Below, piece by piece: positions 15,850-23,741 of a stretch of DNA of 64,000 bases. Below the pieces are notes generated by a model. It did not search any database and was not told where the DNA came from. It saw nothing but the letters and a program-made list of their open reading frames with translations. The stretch's first letter is position 1, and every line of letters starts with the position of its first letter. Source of the stretch: Formosa algae (GTDB taxonomy: Bacteria > Bacteroidota > Bacteroidia > Flavobacteriales > Flavobacteriaceae). The position numbers were made by a program, and so were the translations under genes. The stretch is taken from assembly GCF_001439665.1 (NCBI RefSeq), contig NZ_LMAK01000045.1, positions 1 through 64,000 of the forward strand, in the 5' to 3' direction.

Positions 15850-16437
15850 TTAGGATAGTTTTAACTTTTTTAAGGCTTTACGCACTCGACTCAGATTTTC
15901 TGGAGTAACACCAAGGTAATTGGCGACATCGTAATTGGCTACTCGATTTTCGATATTTGGATACGATTGACAAAATTCGAGATAACGATCTTGAGTGTTT
16001 TTTTCTTGAGCCGATAAGATGCGTTTTTGTTGAGAAATGAAAGCTTTAGTAATTAAAATTCTAAAATACCGTTCAAAAATGGGGGCTTGTTCGTACACCT
16101 CCTGAAGTTTATCGTAGTTAATGGATAACAGCTGAGCATCTTCAATCGCTTCAATATATAAATTTGATGCAATCTGATTATAAAACGCATTAAAATCGCC
16201 AATCCACCAATTTTCTATTGCAAATTGCAATATGTGTTTACTTCCTTTAACATCTAAATAGTACGCTTTTAAACAACCTTTTATCACGAAATACTCATGC
16301 TTGACATGTGTGCCCGGTTTGAGTAAAAACTGACCTCTAGACACCGAGACTTCATTTAAAGTAGATAGAAATATATGCATTTCAGCCGGTGTAGGTTGAA
16401 TATGATTCTGAATGTGATCTGCTATGGCTGTATGCAT
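15850..16437 (-). CDS. Crp/Fnr family transcriptional regulator
   Basis: A 195-residue regulator. The N-terminal cyclic-nucleotide-binding-like barrel runs from about residue 25 to 110 (GQFLLKPGTHVKHEYFVIKG, a shortened form without the usual RxxS phosphate pocket), followed by the long dimer helix and a C-terminal winged helix with YDVANYLGVTPENLSRVRK as the recognition region. Such flavobacterial members generally do not bind cAMP. It lies 72 bp upstream of the ene-reductase operon on the same strand and may regulate it or be co-transcribed. Confidence 0.88.
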   Translation of the reverse strand: MHTAIADHIQNHIQPTPAEMHIFLSTLNEVSVSRGQFLLKPGTHVKHEYFVIKGCLKAYYLDVKGSKHILQFAIENWWIGDFNAFYNQIASNLYIEAIEDAQLLSINYDKLQEVYEQAPIFERYFRILITKAFISQQKRILSAQEKNTQDRYLEFCQSYPNIENRVANYDVANYLGVTPENLSRVRKALKKLKLS

Positions 16438-16555
16438 GTAGCAAAGATGCTAAATGATTTGGATGTGCACAATAATAATTTACATATACAATATAAAATT
16501 CATGTGCCCTGAATTAAACAGATAAAGACAGATTAATCCTATAAAACCCTAATTA

Positions 16556-18097
16556 CTAATGTTGCATATCTTTAACTGTTGAAACTGCCCAATCGGGAAA
16601 CACAGACGGATCGATATCAAACACCACAGTCCCCCAAAATAAGGTCATTAAAACAATGACAATAGTTGCAAAAATATCGATAATGATCCCTGTTTTAATC
16701 ATTTGAATCATTTTCAATTTCCCTGTTCCAAACACAATTGCATTTGGCGGTGTAGCGATAGGCAACATAAATGCCATAGAGGCCGCTAGAGTTACCGGAA
16801 TCATGATTAGTAAAGGGTTTACTTCTATTTCTGTCGCCAAGCTAGAGACTATAGGCAATAACATTTCTGTGGTAGCCGTATTAGACGTAAATTCTGTAAG
16901 CACCGACATTAATGCGGTTAAAGTACCTACTAAATTCATGGCAGACATGCCTTTTGTGGCTCCTAAAAGTCCGCCAACATAACTAGATAAACCAGAGTCC
17001 ATAAACCCTTTGGCTAACGCAAACCCACCACCAAATAAAAACACGATATGCCAAGGTAATTTTACCATAATTTTCCAATCGACTAACGCTTCTTTCTTTT
17101 TAGAAGATGGCACTATAAATAGTAACATAGCTACAAAAATAGCGACTGTACCATCGTTTAAGAATTTTGGGTTTTTAAATAAGGTACTCCATCCTGGAAT
17201 GGTTAAAAACCCTAAATTAAGATTAGACCGAAAAACCCACAATAAAGCCAAACACACAAATAAAACAAAGACTCGTTTCTGTTCTGGAGTCACATCGCCC
17301 AAGGCCTTGTATTTATCTTTAAAAAACGAAGCTTCCAAGGCTTCAATATTGCCTTTGGGACGATAAGTGAGATACAGTAAAAAGAGTGAAAACATAAAAA
17401 TCATGAGCGTTATGGGAAAAGCAAACATGATCCATTGACCAAATGAGATTTCTGGCGCTCCCGGATAGATAATTTCAAAAATTCTTAAAAACGATAAGTT
17501 TGGAGGTGTTCCTACCAAAGTTGCTATTCCGCCTATAGAACACGCATGTGCAATAGACAGTAATAAACCGGCAGCAAACGAACTTATTTTACCTTCGCCA
17601 TACACTTCTTCTAAGGCTGTTGTAACAGAAAATGCAATAGGAAGCATCATCATGGCGGTAGCGGTATTCGACATCCACATGGATAAGAATGAAGATGCCA
17701 ACATAAAACCGAGCATGATTCTAAACGGACTTCCGCCAACTACCGATAGTATTTTTAAAGCGATACGTTTATGCAAACTCCATTTTTCCATAGCTAATGC
17801 CATTACAAAACCACCTATAAATAGAAAAATAACGTAATTGATATACGCATCTGAGATGTCTTTACCGTCTAAAATCCCCAAAACTGGAAATAAAATAATG
17901 GGTAAAAATGAGGTGATTCCTATTGGTAAAGCTTCAGTAACCCACCAAAAAGCCATTAAAAAGGCAATAGCCGCTGTATATGTCACCTCTGGTGATCCTG
18001 GTTGTAAATCGACAAAGAAAATGATGCAAAAAAATACGAGTAAACCTGAGACTATTAATTTCATATTAATCTCAGTGGTTGTGTCAAGACTTGACAT
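16556..18097 (-). CDS. SLC13/DASS family sodium-coupled carboxylate symporter
   Basis: A membrane transporter of about 513 residues when started at the ATG ending at 18097 (MSSLDTTTEI). An ATG 17 codons upstream exists but adds an unconserved leader. About 11-12 hydrophobic segments are seen. The two SNT sodium/substrate motifs are intact (SNTATAMMMLPI and SNTATTEMLLPI), and each is followed by its proline hinge partner (TPPNLSF and TPPNAIVFG). It probably imports C4-dicarboxylates, citrate or sulfate with sodium; dicarboxylate is the commonest for this branch. It stands alone. Confidence 0.92.
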   Translation of the reverse strand: MSSLDTTTEINMKLIVSGLLVFFCIIFFVDLQPGSPEVTYTAAIAFLMAFWWVTEALPIGITSFLPIILFPVLGILDGKDISDAYINYVIFLFIGGFVMALAMEKWSLHKRIALKILSVVGGSPFRIMLGFMLASSFLSMWMSNTATAMMMLPIAFSVTTALEEVYGEGKISSFAAGLLLSIAHACSIGGIATLVGTPPNLSFLRIFEIIYPGAPEISFGQWIMFAFPITLMIFMFSLFLLYLTYRPKGNIEALEASFFKDKYKALGDVTPEQKRVFVLFVCLALLWVFRSNLNLGFLTIPGWSTLFKNPKFLNDGTVAIFVAMLLFIVPSSKKKEALVDWKIMVKLPWHIVFLFGGGFALAKGFMDSGLSSYVGGLLGATKGMSAMNLVGTLTALMSVLTEFTSNTATTEMLLPIVSSLATEIEVNPLLIMIPVTLAASMAFMLPIATPPNAIVFGTGKLKMIQMIKTGIIIDIFATIVIVLMTLFWGTVVFDIDPSVFPDWAVSTVKDMQH

Positions 18098-18419
18098 ATG
18101 GTGGTTGGTTTTAGTTAATTCTAAGAAAAGATAAACTTTCCCCAACACACCCGCAACGATTAATGTTTTTTATTGTTGTTTTAATCATTTTTAGCAATAA
18201 TTAATGCTTTTTTAGTATTTGAACAAAATTCCGATTATTATCTGGTTTCATCTTATTTTTTTGCGTTAGGGATTGGAATGGCATCCTTTTTATTATCTTT
18301 TCGAAATAAAAAGATATAATGTAAAGCTCGACCTTTAGGTAACGCCCAAATACTTTTTAAACATTTAGTTGTACAATAGATTTATATTTATTTACTTTGT
18401 ATTTCAAAGTTCTTTACTA
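18098..18419. other. Intergenic region with a short coding-like remnant
   Basis: 322 bp between divergent genes. On the + strand a frame without an ATG start is open from about 18183 to the stop at 18317-18319; it reads FLAIINAFLVFEQ, then YYLVSSYFFALGIGMASFLL and SFRNKKI. This looks like the C-terminus of a membrane protein with basic tail, but it could be a chance product of T-rich sequence. The right end holds the operator-like palindrome at 18395-18409. Confidence 0.35.
18395..18409. promoter_or_regulatory. Palindromic operator, copy 1 (CTTTGTATTTCAAAG)
   Basis: CTTTG-TATTT-CAAAG lies 11 bp before the ATG at 18420 and is embedded in ATTTACTTTGTATTTCAAAGT. Nearly the same sequence occurs before creD at 19375. 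TTACTTTG is one mismatch from the -7 consensus TAnnTTTG, so a bound repressor would cover the promoter. The likely binder is the winged-helix regulator at 19057. Confidence 0.65.
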
Positions 18420-19028
18420 ATGAGCACAGAAAAGTATTTAAACGACATTACGGAAATTAAAAATTTAATGAGTAAATCATCGCGATTTATTTCGTTAAGT
18501 GGTATATCCGGTATTTTAGCAGGGATTTATGCTTTAATTGGCGCAGGATACGCCTATTGGTTAGTCAACACGTTTTCTTACGGTACATTACTTTTAGACG
18601 GAAAAGTGTTTAGATTAATTTTATTAGACTTACTAATTGTACTCGTTTTAAGTGTAGGGACTTCCATTTTTTTAACCACCCAGAGAGCCAATAAAAACAG
18701 TGAATCGTATTGGAATACTACCACAAAAAACTTGTTAGCTAGCTTTTTAATTCCGCTTGTTTCAGGAGGTTTATATATCTTAATAATTCTAAGTCAAGGT
18801 AAATACGGTCAAACAGGTGCTTTAATGCTTATTTTTTATGGCGTTGCCTTATACAATGCGTCTAAACATACTTTGGGATATATAAAATATTTAGGTTTAA
18901 TAGAAATAGGTTTAGGGTTAATAAGTGCGTTGCTTCCTGGTTTCGGATTTTGGTTTTGGGTAATTGGTTTTGGATTTATGCATATAATTTATGGTATTTT
19001 AATGTACTATAAATTTGAAAGACAATAA
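18420..19028 (+). CDS. Multi-pass membrane protein in the creD locus
   Basis: A 202-residue membrane protein when started at the ATG at 18420 (MSTEKYLNDITEIKNLMSKS). An earlier in-frame ATG at 18369 would place the operator inside the gene and is rejected. A short cytoplasmic N-terminus precedes about six hydrophobic segments (residues 23-45, 62-78, 100-118, 126-141, 152-165, 168-190). It ends 28 bp before the regulator gene, and the group regulator-creD follows. Similar membrane proteins with this N-terminus are commonly found beside such regulators in Flavobacteriia. Function unknown. Confidence 0.8.
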   Translation: MSTEKYLNDITEIKNLMSKSSRFISLSGISGILAGIYALIGAGYAYWLVNTFSYGTLLLDGKVFRLILLDLLIVLVLSVGTSIFLTTQRANKNSESYWNTTTKNLLASFLIPLVSGGLYILIILSQGKYGQTGALMLIFYGVALYNASKHTLGYIKYLGLIEIGLGLISALLPGFGFWFWVIGFGFMHIIYGILMYYKFERQ

Positions 19029-19056
19029 TTACCATTTATAAAGTAATCTACATATT

Positions 19057-19353
19057 TTGAAAAACATAATTTTAAACATCAACAAAGCTTTTGATCATAG
19101 AATTCGACTTGGAATAATGTCGGTTTTAATGGTGAATGAGCATGCGGATTTTAAAATGCTTAAAGAATTGTTGGGATGTACAGATGGTAATTTGGCCAGC
19201 CATTTAAAAGCTCTGGAAAAAGTTGAATTTATTACCGTAGAAAAACAATTTATTGGAAGAAAACCCAATACAAAATATGCCGCTACTCCCCTAGGGAAAG
19301 CAGAATTTAAGAAACATATTAATGCCCTTGAAAAGTTAATTAACAACACTTAG
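19057..19353 (+). CDS. Winged-helix transcriptional regulator (PF13601 type)
   Basis: A 98-residue DNA-binding protein with a TTG start at 19057. The next in-frame ATG would remove the conserved N-terminal helix (NKAFDHRIRLGIMSVL), so TTG is preferred. The winged helix is evident: MLKELLGCTDGNLASHLKAL as the helix-turn-helix and FIGRKPNTKYAATPLGKAEF as the wing and following helix. The family acts as small dimeric repressors. The palindromes at 18395 and 19375, upstream of the two flanking transcription units, are the probable operators. Confidence 0.87.
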   Translation: MKNIILNINKAFDHRIRLGIMSVLMVNEHADFKMLKELLGCTDGNLASHLKALEKVEFITVEKQFIGRKPNTKYAATPLGKAEFKKHINALEKLINNT

Positions 19354-19374
19354 CTTTTTTTATTTATCTATTTA

Positions 19375-19389
19375 CTTTGAATTTCAAAG
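19375..19389. promoter_or_regulatory. Palindromic operator, copy 2 (CTTTGAATTTCAAAG)
   Basis: CTTTG-AATTT-CAAAG, 42 bp before creD, in the context ATTTACTTTGAATTTCAAAGT. It is identical to copy 1 at 18395-18409 except for one base in the spacer, and the flanks (TATTTA before, TTCTTT after) are also shared. Confidence 0.68.
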
Positions 19390-19431
19390 TTCTTTTAAAA
19401 TATAAATATTAAGTCATAAAACTATAATAAC

Positions 19432-20811
19432 ATGGAAAAACAGAATCAGCAACCGAGTAGAATTGGAAAATGGATGAAACATTCGATAACCGCAAGAATG
19501 TTAATGGTTGGAATATTAACCACAATACTTTTAATTCCGTTATCGTTTATAAAAAGTCTAATTCATGAACGCATGGACAGACAAGAAGAGGTTGTTAATG
19601 AAATTAATCAGAAATGGGGAAAGGAAGTGTTATTATATGGCCCCATTTTAAAAGTGCCCTACCAAGTGCATCATATTAAAGAAATTTTTAATGAAACAAC
19701 AAAAAAGACTAAAAAGGAAAGTTACACATCTACAGAATATGCTTACTTTTTTCCCAATACATTAGATATAAATTCTACCATAAATCCTGAAGAGAAACAA
19801 CGTGGCATTTATAAAACGGCTGTGTATAAAAGTAATATTGATATCACTGGAAGTTTTACCAAACCCGATTTTAGTGAACATGATATTAAGGATGAAGATA
19901 TTTTATGGGATAAATCTAAATTGATTGTAGAAACCTCTAATTTAAAAGGTGTAAACAGTTTAGTTGAAATTACATTTAATACTAATACGTATCCCTTAGA
20001 GTCTAAATATGAGCAGGAAAACACAAGTTATTTAGACGATTTAAGATTGCATAAATTAGAAAGTAAATCGATAAAAGCATTGGATTTACCTATTGAACAC
20101 GACGTCTCTTTTAACTTAAACATTAATATAAATGGTAGTAAACAAATACGTTTTATTCCTGTTGGGAAAGAAACCAATGTTAATATACAGTCTGATTGGA
20201 AAACGGCTAATTTTTTAGGCGAATATTTACCTCAGAATTCTGATAAAATTTCTACAACTGGTTTTAATGCAAAATGGAAAGTATTAGATATTAATCGTCC
20301 TTTTTCTCAGGAATCTTTTAACGGTCTCCCAGATTTAAAACAGTATGCTTTTGGCGTTAATTTTATGATTCCAGTAGATGAATATCAAAAAAGTGAGCGC
20401 TCTGCGAAATATGGGTTTTTAGTGATTGGATTAACCTTCTTAATCTTCTTTTTAATACAAACGATGAGTAAAATTAACATTCATCCGTTTCAGTATTTAA
20501 TGATTGGAATTGCGTTAACCATGTTTTATACTTTATTAATTTCTATTTCGGAACATAGTAGTTATTTAAAAGCATATGTAATTGCTGGTACATCTGTGAT
20601 TGTGCTGATTACGCTCTACTCAAAATCCATTTTAAAGAATATAAAATTTCCGCTGTTTATAGGGGTTTCACTAACCATATTGTACACTTTTATATTTGTA
20701 ATTATACAGTTAGAAAGCTATGCTTTATTGGTTGGAAGTATTGGTTTATTTGCAATATTAGCGGCCGTAATGTATGCGTCTAGAAGTATAGATTGGCAAA
20801 ACGGAGAATAA
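19432..20811 (+). CDS. creD: Cell-envelope integrity protein CreD
   Basis: A 459-residue inner-membrane protein. An N-terminal helix (about residues 22-44) is followed by a large periplasmic beta-rich domain (to about 325; EVVNEINQKWGKEVLLYGPI near its start, and NGLPDLKQYAFGVNFMIPVD near its end). Five or six closely spaced helices follow to the C-terminus. This topology and the VNEI-KWG-GP-L-VP opening are diagnostic of CreD, whose overexpression in Gammaproteobacteria affects colicin and beta-lactam tolerance. It is preceded by its presumed repressor gene and followed by a strong terminator. Confidence 0.9.
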   Translation: MEKQNQQPSRIGKWMKHSITARMLMVGILTTILLIPLSFIKSLIHERMDRQEEVVNEINQKWGKEVLLYGPILKVPYQVHHIKEIFNETTKKTKKESYTSTEYAYFFPNTLDINSTINPEEKQRGIYKTAVYKSNIDITGSFTKPDFSEHDIKDEDILWDKSKLIVETSNLKGVNSLVEITFNTNTYPLESKYEQENTSYLDDLRLHKLESKSIKALDLPIEHDVSFNLNININGSKQIRFIPVGKETNVNIQSDWKTANFLGEYLPQNSDKISTTGFNAKWKVLDINRPFSQESFNGLPDLKQYAFGVNFMIPVDEYQKSERSAKYGFLVIGLTFLIFFLIQTMSKINIHPFQYLMIGIALTMFYTLLISISEHSSYLKAYVIAGTSVIVLITLYSKSILKNIKFPLFIGVSLTILYTFIFVIIQLESYALLVGSIGLFAILAAVMYASRSIDWQNGE

Positions 20812-20818
20812 AATTCAT

Positions 20819-20857
20819 AAAAAAGTATCAAGTTTTATATGACTTGATACTTTTTTT
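20819..20857 (+). terminator. Rho-independent terminator after creD
   Basis: AAAAAAGTATCAAGT, loop, ACTTGATACTTTTTTT: a 15-bp symmetrical stem with a run of seven T, directly after the creD stop. Confidence 0.92.
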
Positions 20858-20898
20858 AATAGTGAAAATAAATATCTAAACGGACTAAAAATTAATAC

Positions 20899-21300
20899 AT
20901 GACATTCAATCTTAAATATTTTATCGCCTTTGTTTTAATACTAAGTACAGAATTAGTAATAGCCACAACCTCCGGATTTATCCGTCATACATTTGGAGAC
21001 TTTTTAGCTGTAATAGGTGTTTACTTTTTGTTTAAATCGTTTTTTAATATTGAACCTATAAAATTAGGTATTGGGGTTTTAGCCCTTGCATTTACCATAG
21101 AACTCTTACAACTTACTCCTTTTTTAGAGCACATAGGTTTATCTGAATACAGAATGGCTCGTATTGCTTTTGGAAGTACTTTTAATTATGGCGACTTAAT
21201 TGCTTACTCCTTAGGTATACTTTCTATCATTAAAATTGATCTTATTATTATAAAATACTTAAAAACAAATCCGAAAGTGTTAACCTACCAGAGTCAATAA
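20899..21300 (+). CDS. DUF2809 family membrane protein
   Basis: A 133-residue protein with four hydrophobic helices (about residues 5-22, 32-45, 55-72, 95-115). IELLQLTPFLEH and the late GSTFNYGDLIAYSLG correspond to the conserved blocks of DUF2809 proteins (EL-Q near the centre, a GD/W-D-LAY motif near the end), and the IRHTFGDFLAVIGVYF segment fits the first one. Function unknown. It is convergent with the guanine deaminase gene. Confidence 0.82.
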   Translation: MTFNLKYFIAFVLILSTELVIATTSGFIRHTFGDFLAVIGVYFLFKSFFNIEPIKLGIGVLALAFTIELLQLTPFLEHIGLSEYRMARIAFGSTFNYGDLIAYSLGILSIIKIDLIIIKYLKTNPKVLTYQSQ

Positions 21301-21318
21301 AAAACGTAAGTTATATGT

Positions 21319-21801
21319 TTAATACACTGTTTTATCTCCTTTTTTACTCCACTCCTGGAAGGGCTCTAAAGCAATGTCTCTAGCAAGTTGAGTAAACGGA
21401 ATACTGCGTTTCTCGTACGGTAACGGAATTTCTTTATAAATAAAGGCATCGTCAAACCCAATATTGGCAGCATCTTCTTGATTACTTCCGTAATATACTT
21501 TATCTGGACGCGCCCAGTAAATTGCCCCTAAACACATCGGACATGGTTCACAAGAGGTATAAATTTCACAGCCGTCTAATTGAAAAGAACCTAAGTTATT
21601 ACACGCATCTCTAATGGCAGTAACTTCAGCATGCGCAGTTGGATCGTTAGTCGACGTGACTTTATTATTACCACGACCTACAATTTTTCCGTCTTTAACA
21701 ACCACGCAACCAAACGGTCCACCTTCGTTATTATGCATTCCTCGTAGTGCTGCATCTACAGCTTCTTTCATAAATTTTTCTTTGCACATAGTCTTTGTCA
21801 T
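21319..21801 (-). CDS. guaD: Guanine deaminase (cytidine-deaminase fold)
   Basis: About 160 residues when started at the ATG ending at 21801 (MTKTMCKEKFMKEAV); the longer frame to 21891 has a basic unconserved leader. It converts guanine to xanthine in purine salvage. Zinc ligands are His57 (with the proton shuttle Glu59 in PTAHAEVTAIR), Cys87 and Cys90 (SCEPCPMCLGAIYWAR). GGPFGCVVVKDGKIVGRGNN and the late GFDDAFIYKEI follow Bacillus GuaD closely, which separates it from tRNA adenosine deaminase TadA. Monocistronic. Confidence 0.9.
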   Translation of the reverse strand: MTKTMCKEKFMKEAVDAALRGMHNNEGGPFGCVVVKDGKIVGRGNNKVTSTNDPTAHAEVTAIRDACNNLGSFQLDGCEIYTSCEPCPMCLGAIYWARPDKVYYGSNQEDAANIGFDDAFIYKEIPLPYEKRSIPFTQLARDIALEPFQEWSKKGDKTVY

Positions 21802-21949
21802 TTTATATAAAATACGATGAAGTAGATTGTATTCTACGTTCAAAAATGAATATTTTATTTTAAAATTTGCGCAAAAACGCGCTTTTTTCATTCAAAAAAA
21901 TAGAAATTGTATCATGTTCAGCAGTTTAAGCACTGTACTTCTGGGCTAA

Positions 21950-23242
21950 CTAACAATCATGATATTCTTTTTCAAAAGTCACTTTTTTGTTAGTTAAGTG
22001 TTCTATATGTGATACATAATTATCAAAGGCTTTACAGCGTCCTCGTAACACCTTATGATAGGTTTTATCTGTTGTTATAATGTATAACTCTGCACCGCCG
22101 CTGCCTCTTGCTGGTAAAATATTAAGAATACTAAAGGATTCAATTTCGGAAGTATCAAAAATTTGAGCAAAGTTGTTAGTTGAACATCCTATTTTATTAT
22201 TCACAGCATCTGTCCAAATTAGTGTTTGATCTGTATAGCTTGCAGAGACTGCTTTGGGTCTGTACTTTATTTTTTCGTTCCTCATATAATCTTCAGGGCA
22301 AGAAAATTCGCCTTTTAAAATCAAGGTTTCAGAAATTACAATATCTTTTTCATAGGTTTCATCATATAGCAATTCTGGATATTCTCTATGATTTTTAATG
22401 GTTATCGAAGTATTTCCACTATCGTAATGCCATTTATAATCGTAGGTATAACATATAGATAATCTGATTTTATTTAAGTCGAAGAATAAATTTTTCTGAT
22501 CTGCCCTTTCATAACCTTTAAAAACATCATCGTTAATTACATCATGTGACAATACGTGTTTTAAATCAAAATAACTCCCATCATTTCCTGAATCGTTATA
22601 GCAATCACAATAATAATGTAACACCGGAACATCTGTTCGCGGATTGTCAAAATAAGCCTGAAATGTGTTTAAAATCACATTACCTATACGAACAGGATAT
22701 TTAAACTTCAAGAGTTTCTGATTATAAGGAGAAGTCTCAAAAAACACATGCTCAAGATCTGTTAAGGCGTTGTAAGTTGTGTCCCAAGATACAAATACCT
22801 TTGGGTTGGACTGAATTTCAAACCCTAAGTTGTAGTCCTTATAAATAAAATCTAAAATGGTATACGTTTTAGGGTGCTTTCGTCTCCAAATCTGTGTTTT
22901 AAACGGTTTAGAATTTAGACTATGTTCAAAAAAAACGGTATCATCGAAATTAAACCTATCCGACAACTGCGTATACACCTCTTTAAAGCCCTTATAATTT
23001 AAAGGAATGTCATTTTGATGATGGTCAAAAAGAAATAGATACTTTTCCTTATCATTAGCAACTTTAATATATACATATTGTAAATCGTCTAAATTCACGA
23101 CACAACTGCGCATCCCTCTATCTTTATAATCTGTACAAATTAGGGTGTTATTTTCAATGCTAACATCTCCCGCAGTTGTAGGTTTTGGAAATCGGTCATC
23201 CGTATTATTTAGTTCTCCTAAAAATCGGTCTAAAAAATTCAT
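21950..23242 (-). CDS. Conserved hypothetical protein
   Basis: A 430-residue protein without signal peptide or membrane helix, so probably cytoplasmic. No motif was recognised. It is rich in aromatic residues and Asp (CDCYNDSGNDGSYFDLKHVL; YTYDYKWHYDSGNTSI). The N-terminal MNFLDRFLGELNNTDDRFPK and the segment IENNTLICTDYKDRGMRSCV look like the start of a beta-rich domain repeated near residues 340-420 (SYTDQTLIWTDAVNNKIGCS), hinting at an internal duplication of a small PH-like or beta-sandwich unit. No operon partner. Function unknown. Confidence 0.65.
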   Translation of the reverse strand: MNFLDRFLGELNNTDDRFPKPTTAGDVSIENNTLICTDYKDRGMRSCVVNLDDLQYVYIKVANDKEKYLFLFDHHQNDIPLNYKGFKEVYTQLSDRFNFDDTVFFEHSLNSKPFKTQIWRRKHPKTYTILDFIYKDYNLGFEIQSNPKVFVSWDTTYNALTDLEHVFFETSPYNQKLLKFKYPVRIGNVILNTFQAYFDNPRTDVPVLHYYCDCYNDSGNDGSYFDLKHVLSHDVINDDVFKGYERADQKNLFFDLNKIRLSICYTYDYKWHYDSGNTSITIKNHREYPELLYDETYEKDIVISETLILKGEFSCPEDYMRNEKIKYRPKAVSASYTDQTLIWTDAVNNKIGCSTNNFAQIFDTSEIESFSILNILPARGSGGAELYIITTDKTYHKVLRGRCKAFDNYVSHIEHLTNKKVTFEKEYHDC

Positions 23243-23337
23243 AGTGTCTTGATATAATACACACTAACCATATACATATTTAAGGTAAGTCTGTAAAGCT
23301 AAAATACGCATAGCGCTGCAGACAAACGACAAACCAA

Positions 23338-23514
23338 TTACTTATTATTTTGCTTTTTTTTTCTCCAGATAATGTATAAAATCACCATTATAATTGGTAA
23401 AATAATAAATACAATCAGATCAAACGGATCGGTAATATCTATTGGTGCATTATCATCTGGATTTGGTGTTCCTAAAGGTAATTGTGCTAGTAAATTATAT
23501 GCTATATTTTTCAT
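23338..23514 (-). CDS. Small single-helix membrane protein
   Basis: A 58-residue protein when started at the ATG ending at 23514 (MKNIAYNLLAQLPLGTPNPD). The DDNAPIDITDPFDLIVFIIL motif leads into one transmembrane helix ending in the basic tail WRKKKQNNK. Very similar small proteins, Pro/Asp-rich loop plus DPF plus helix plus Lys tail, are common in Flavobacteriia and have sometimes been labelled adenylosuccinate synthetase; the sequence gives no support for that enzyme activity. Function unknown. Confidence 0.65.
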   Translation of the reverse strand: MKNIAYNLLAQLPLGTPNPDDNAPIDITDPFDLIVFIILPIIMVILYIIWRKKKQNNK

Positions 23515-23741
23515 AATCCTGAATTTTATATTAAAACTTTTTTGAATACAAACGACCAAAAAAGCTCTGTGTTAAACACTTTACATGAAATATACAGCAA
23601 ACTTTTTAGATATTATAGGCGTTAATGTATTTGCGTTAACATCTATAAGATTAGAGCAAACATAAGGTAAACGACTCCATTACCTTTACAGAAGAAAGAC
23701 ATCTAAAGGTGTCTAAATGAATAAAAATTAAAACAGAGATT

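Noticed and set aside
17010-18134. Open frames on the + strand opposite the SLC13 symporter
   Set aside because: The symporter has clear motifs on the minus strand; these frames have no signal or domain and follow the codon pattern of the true gene.
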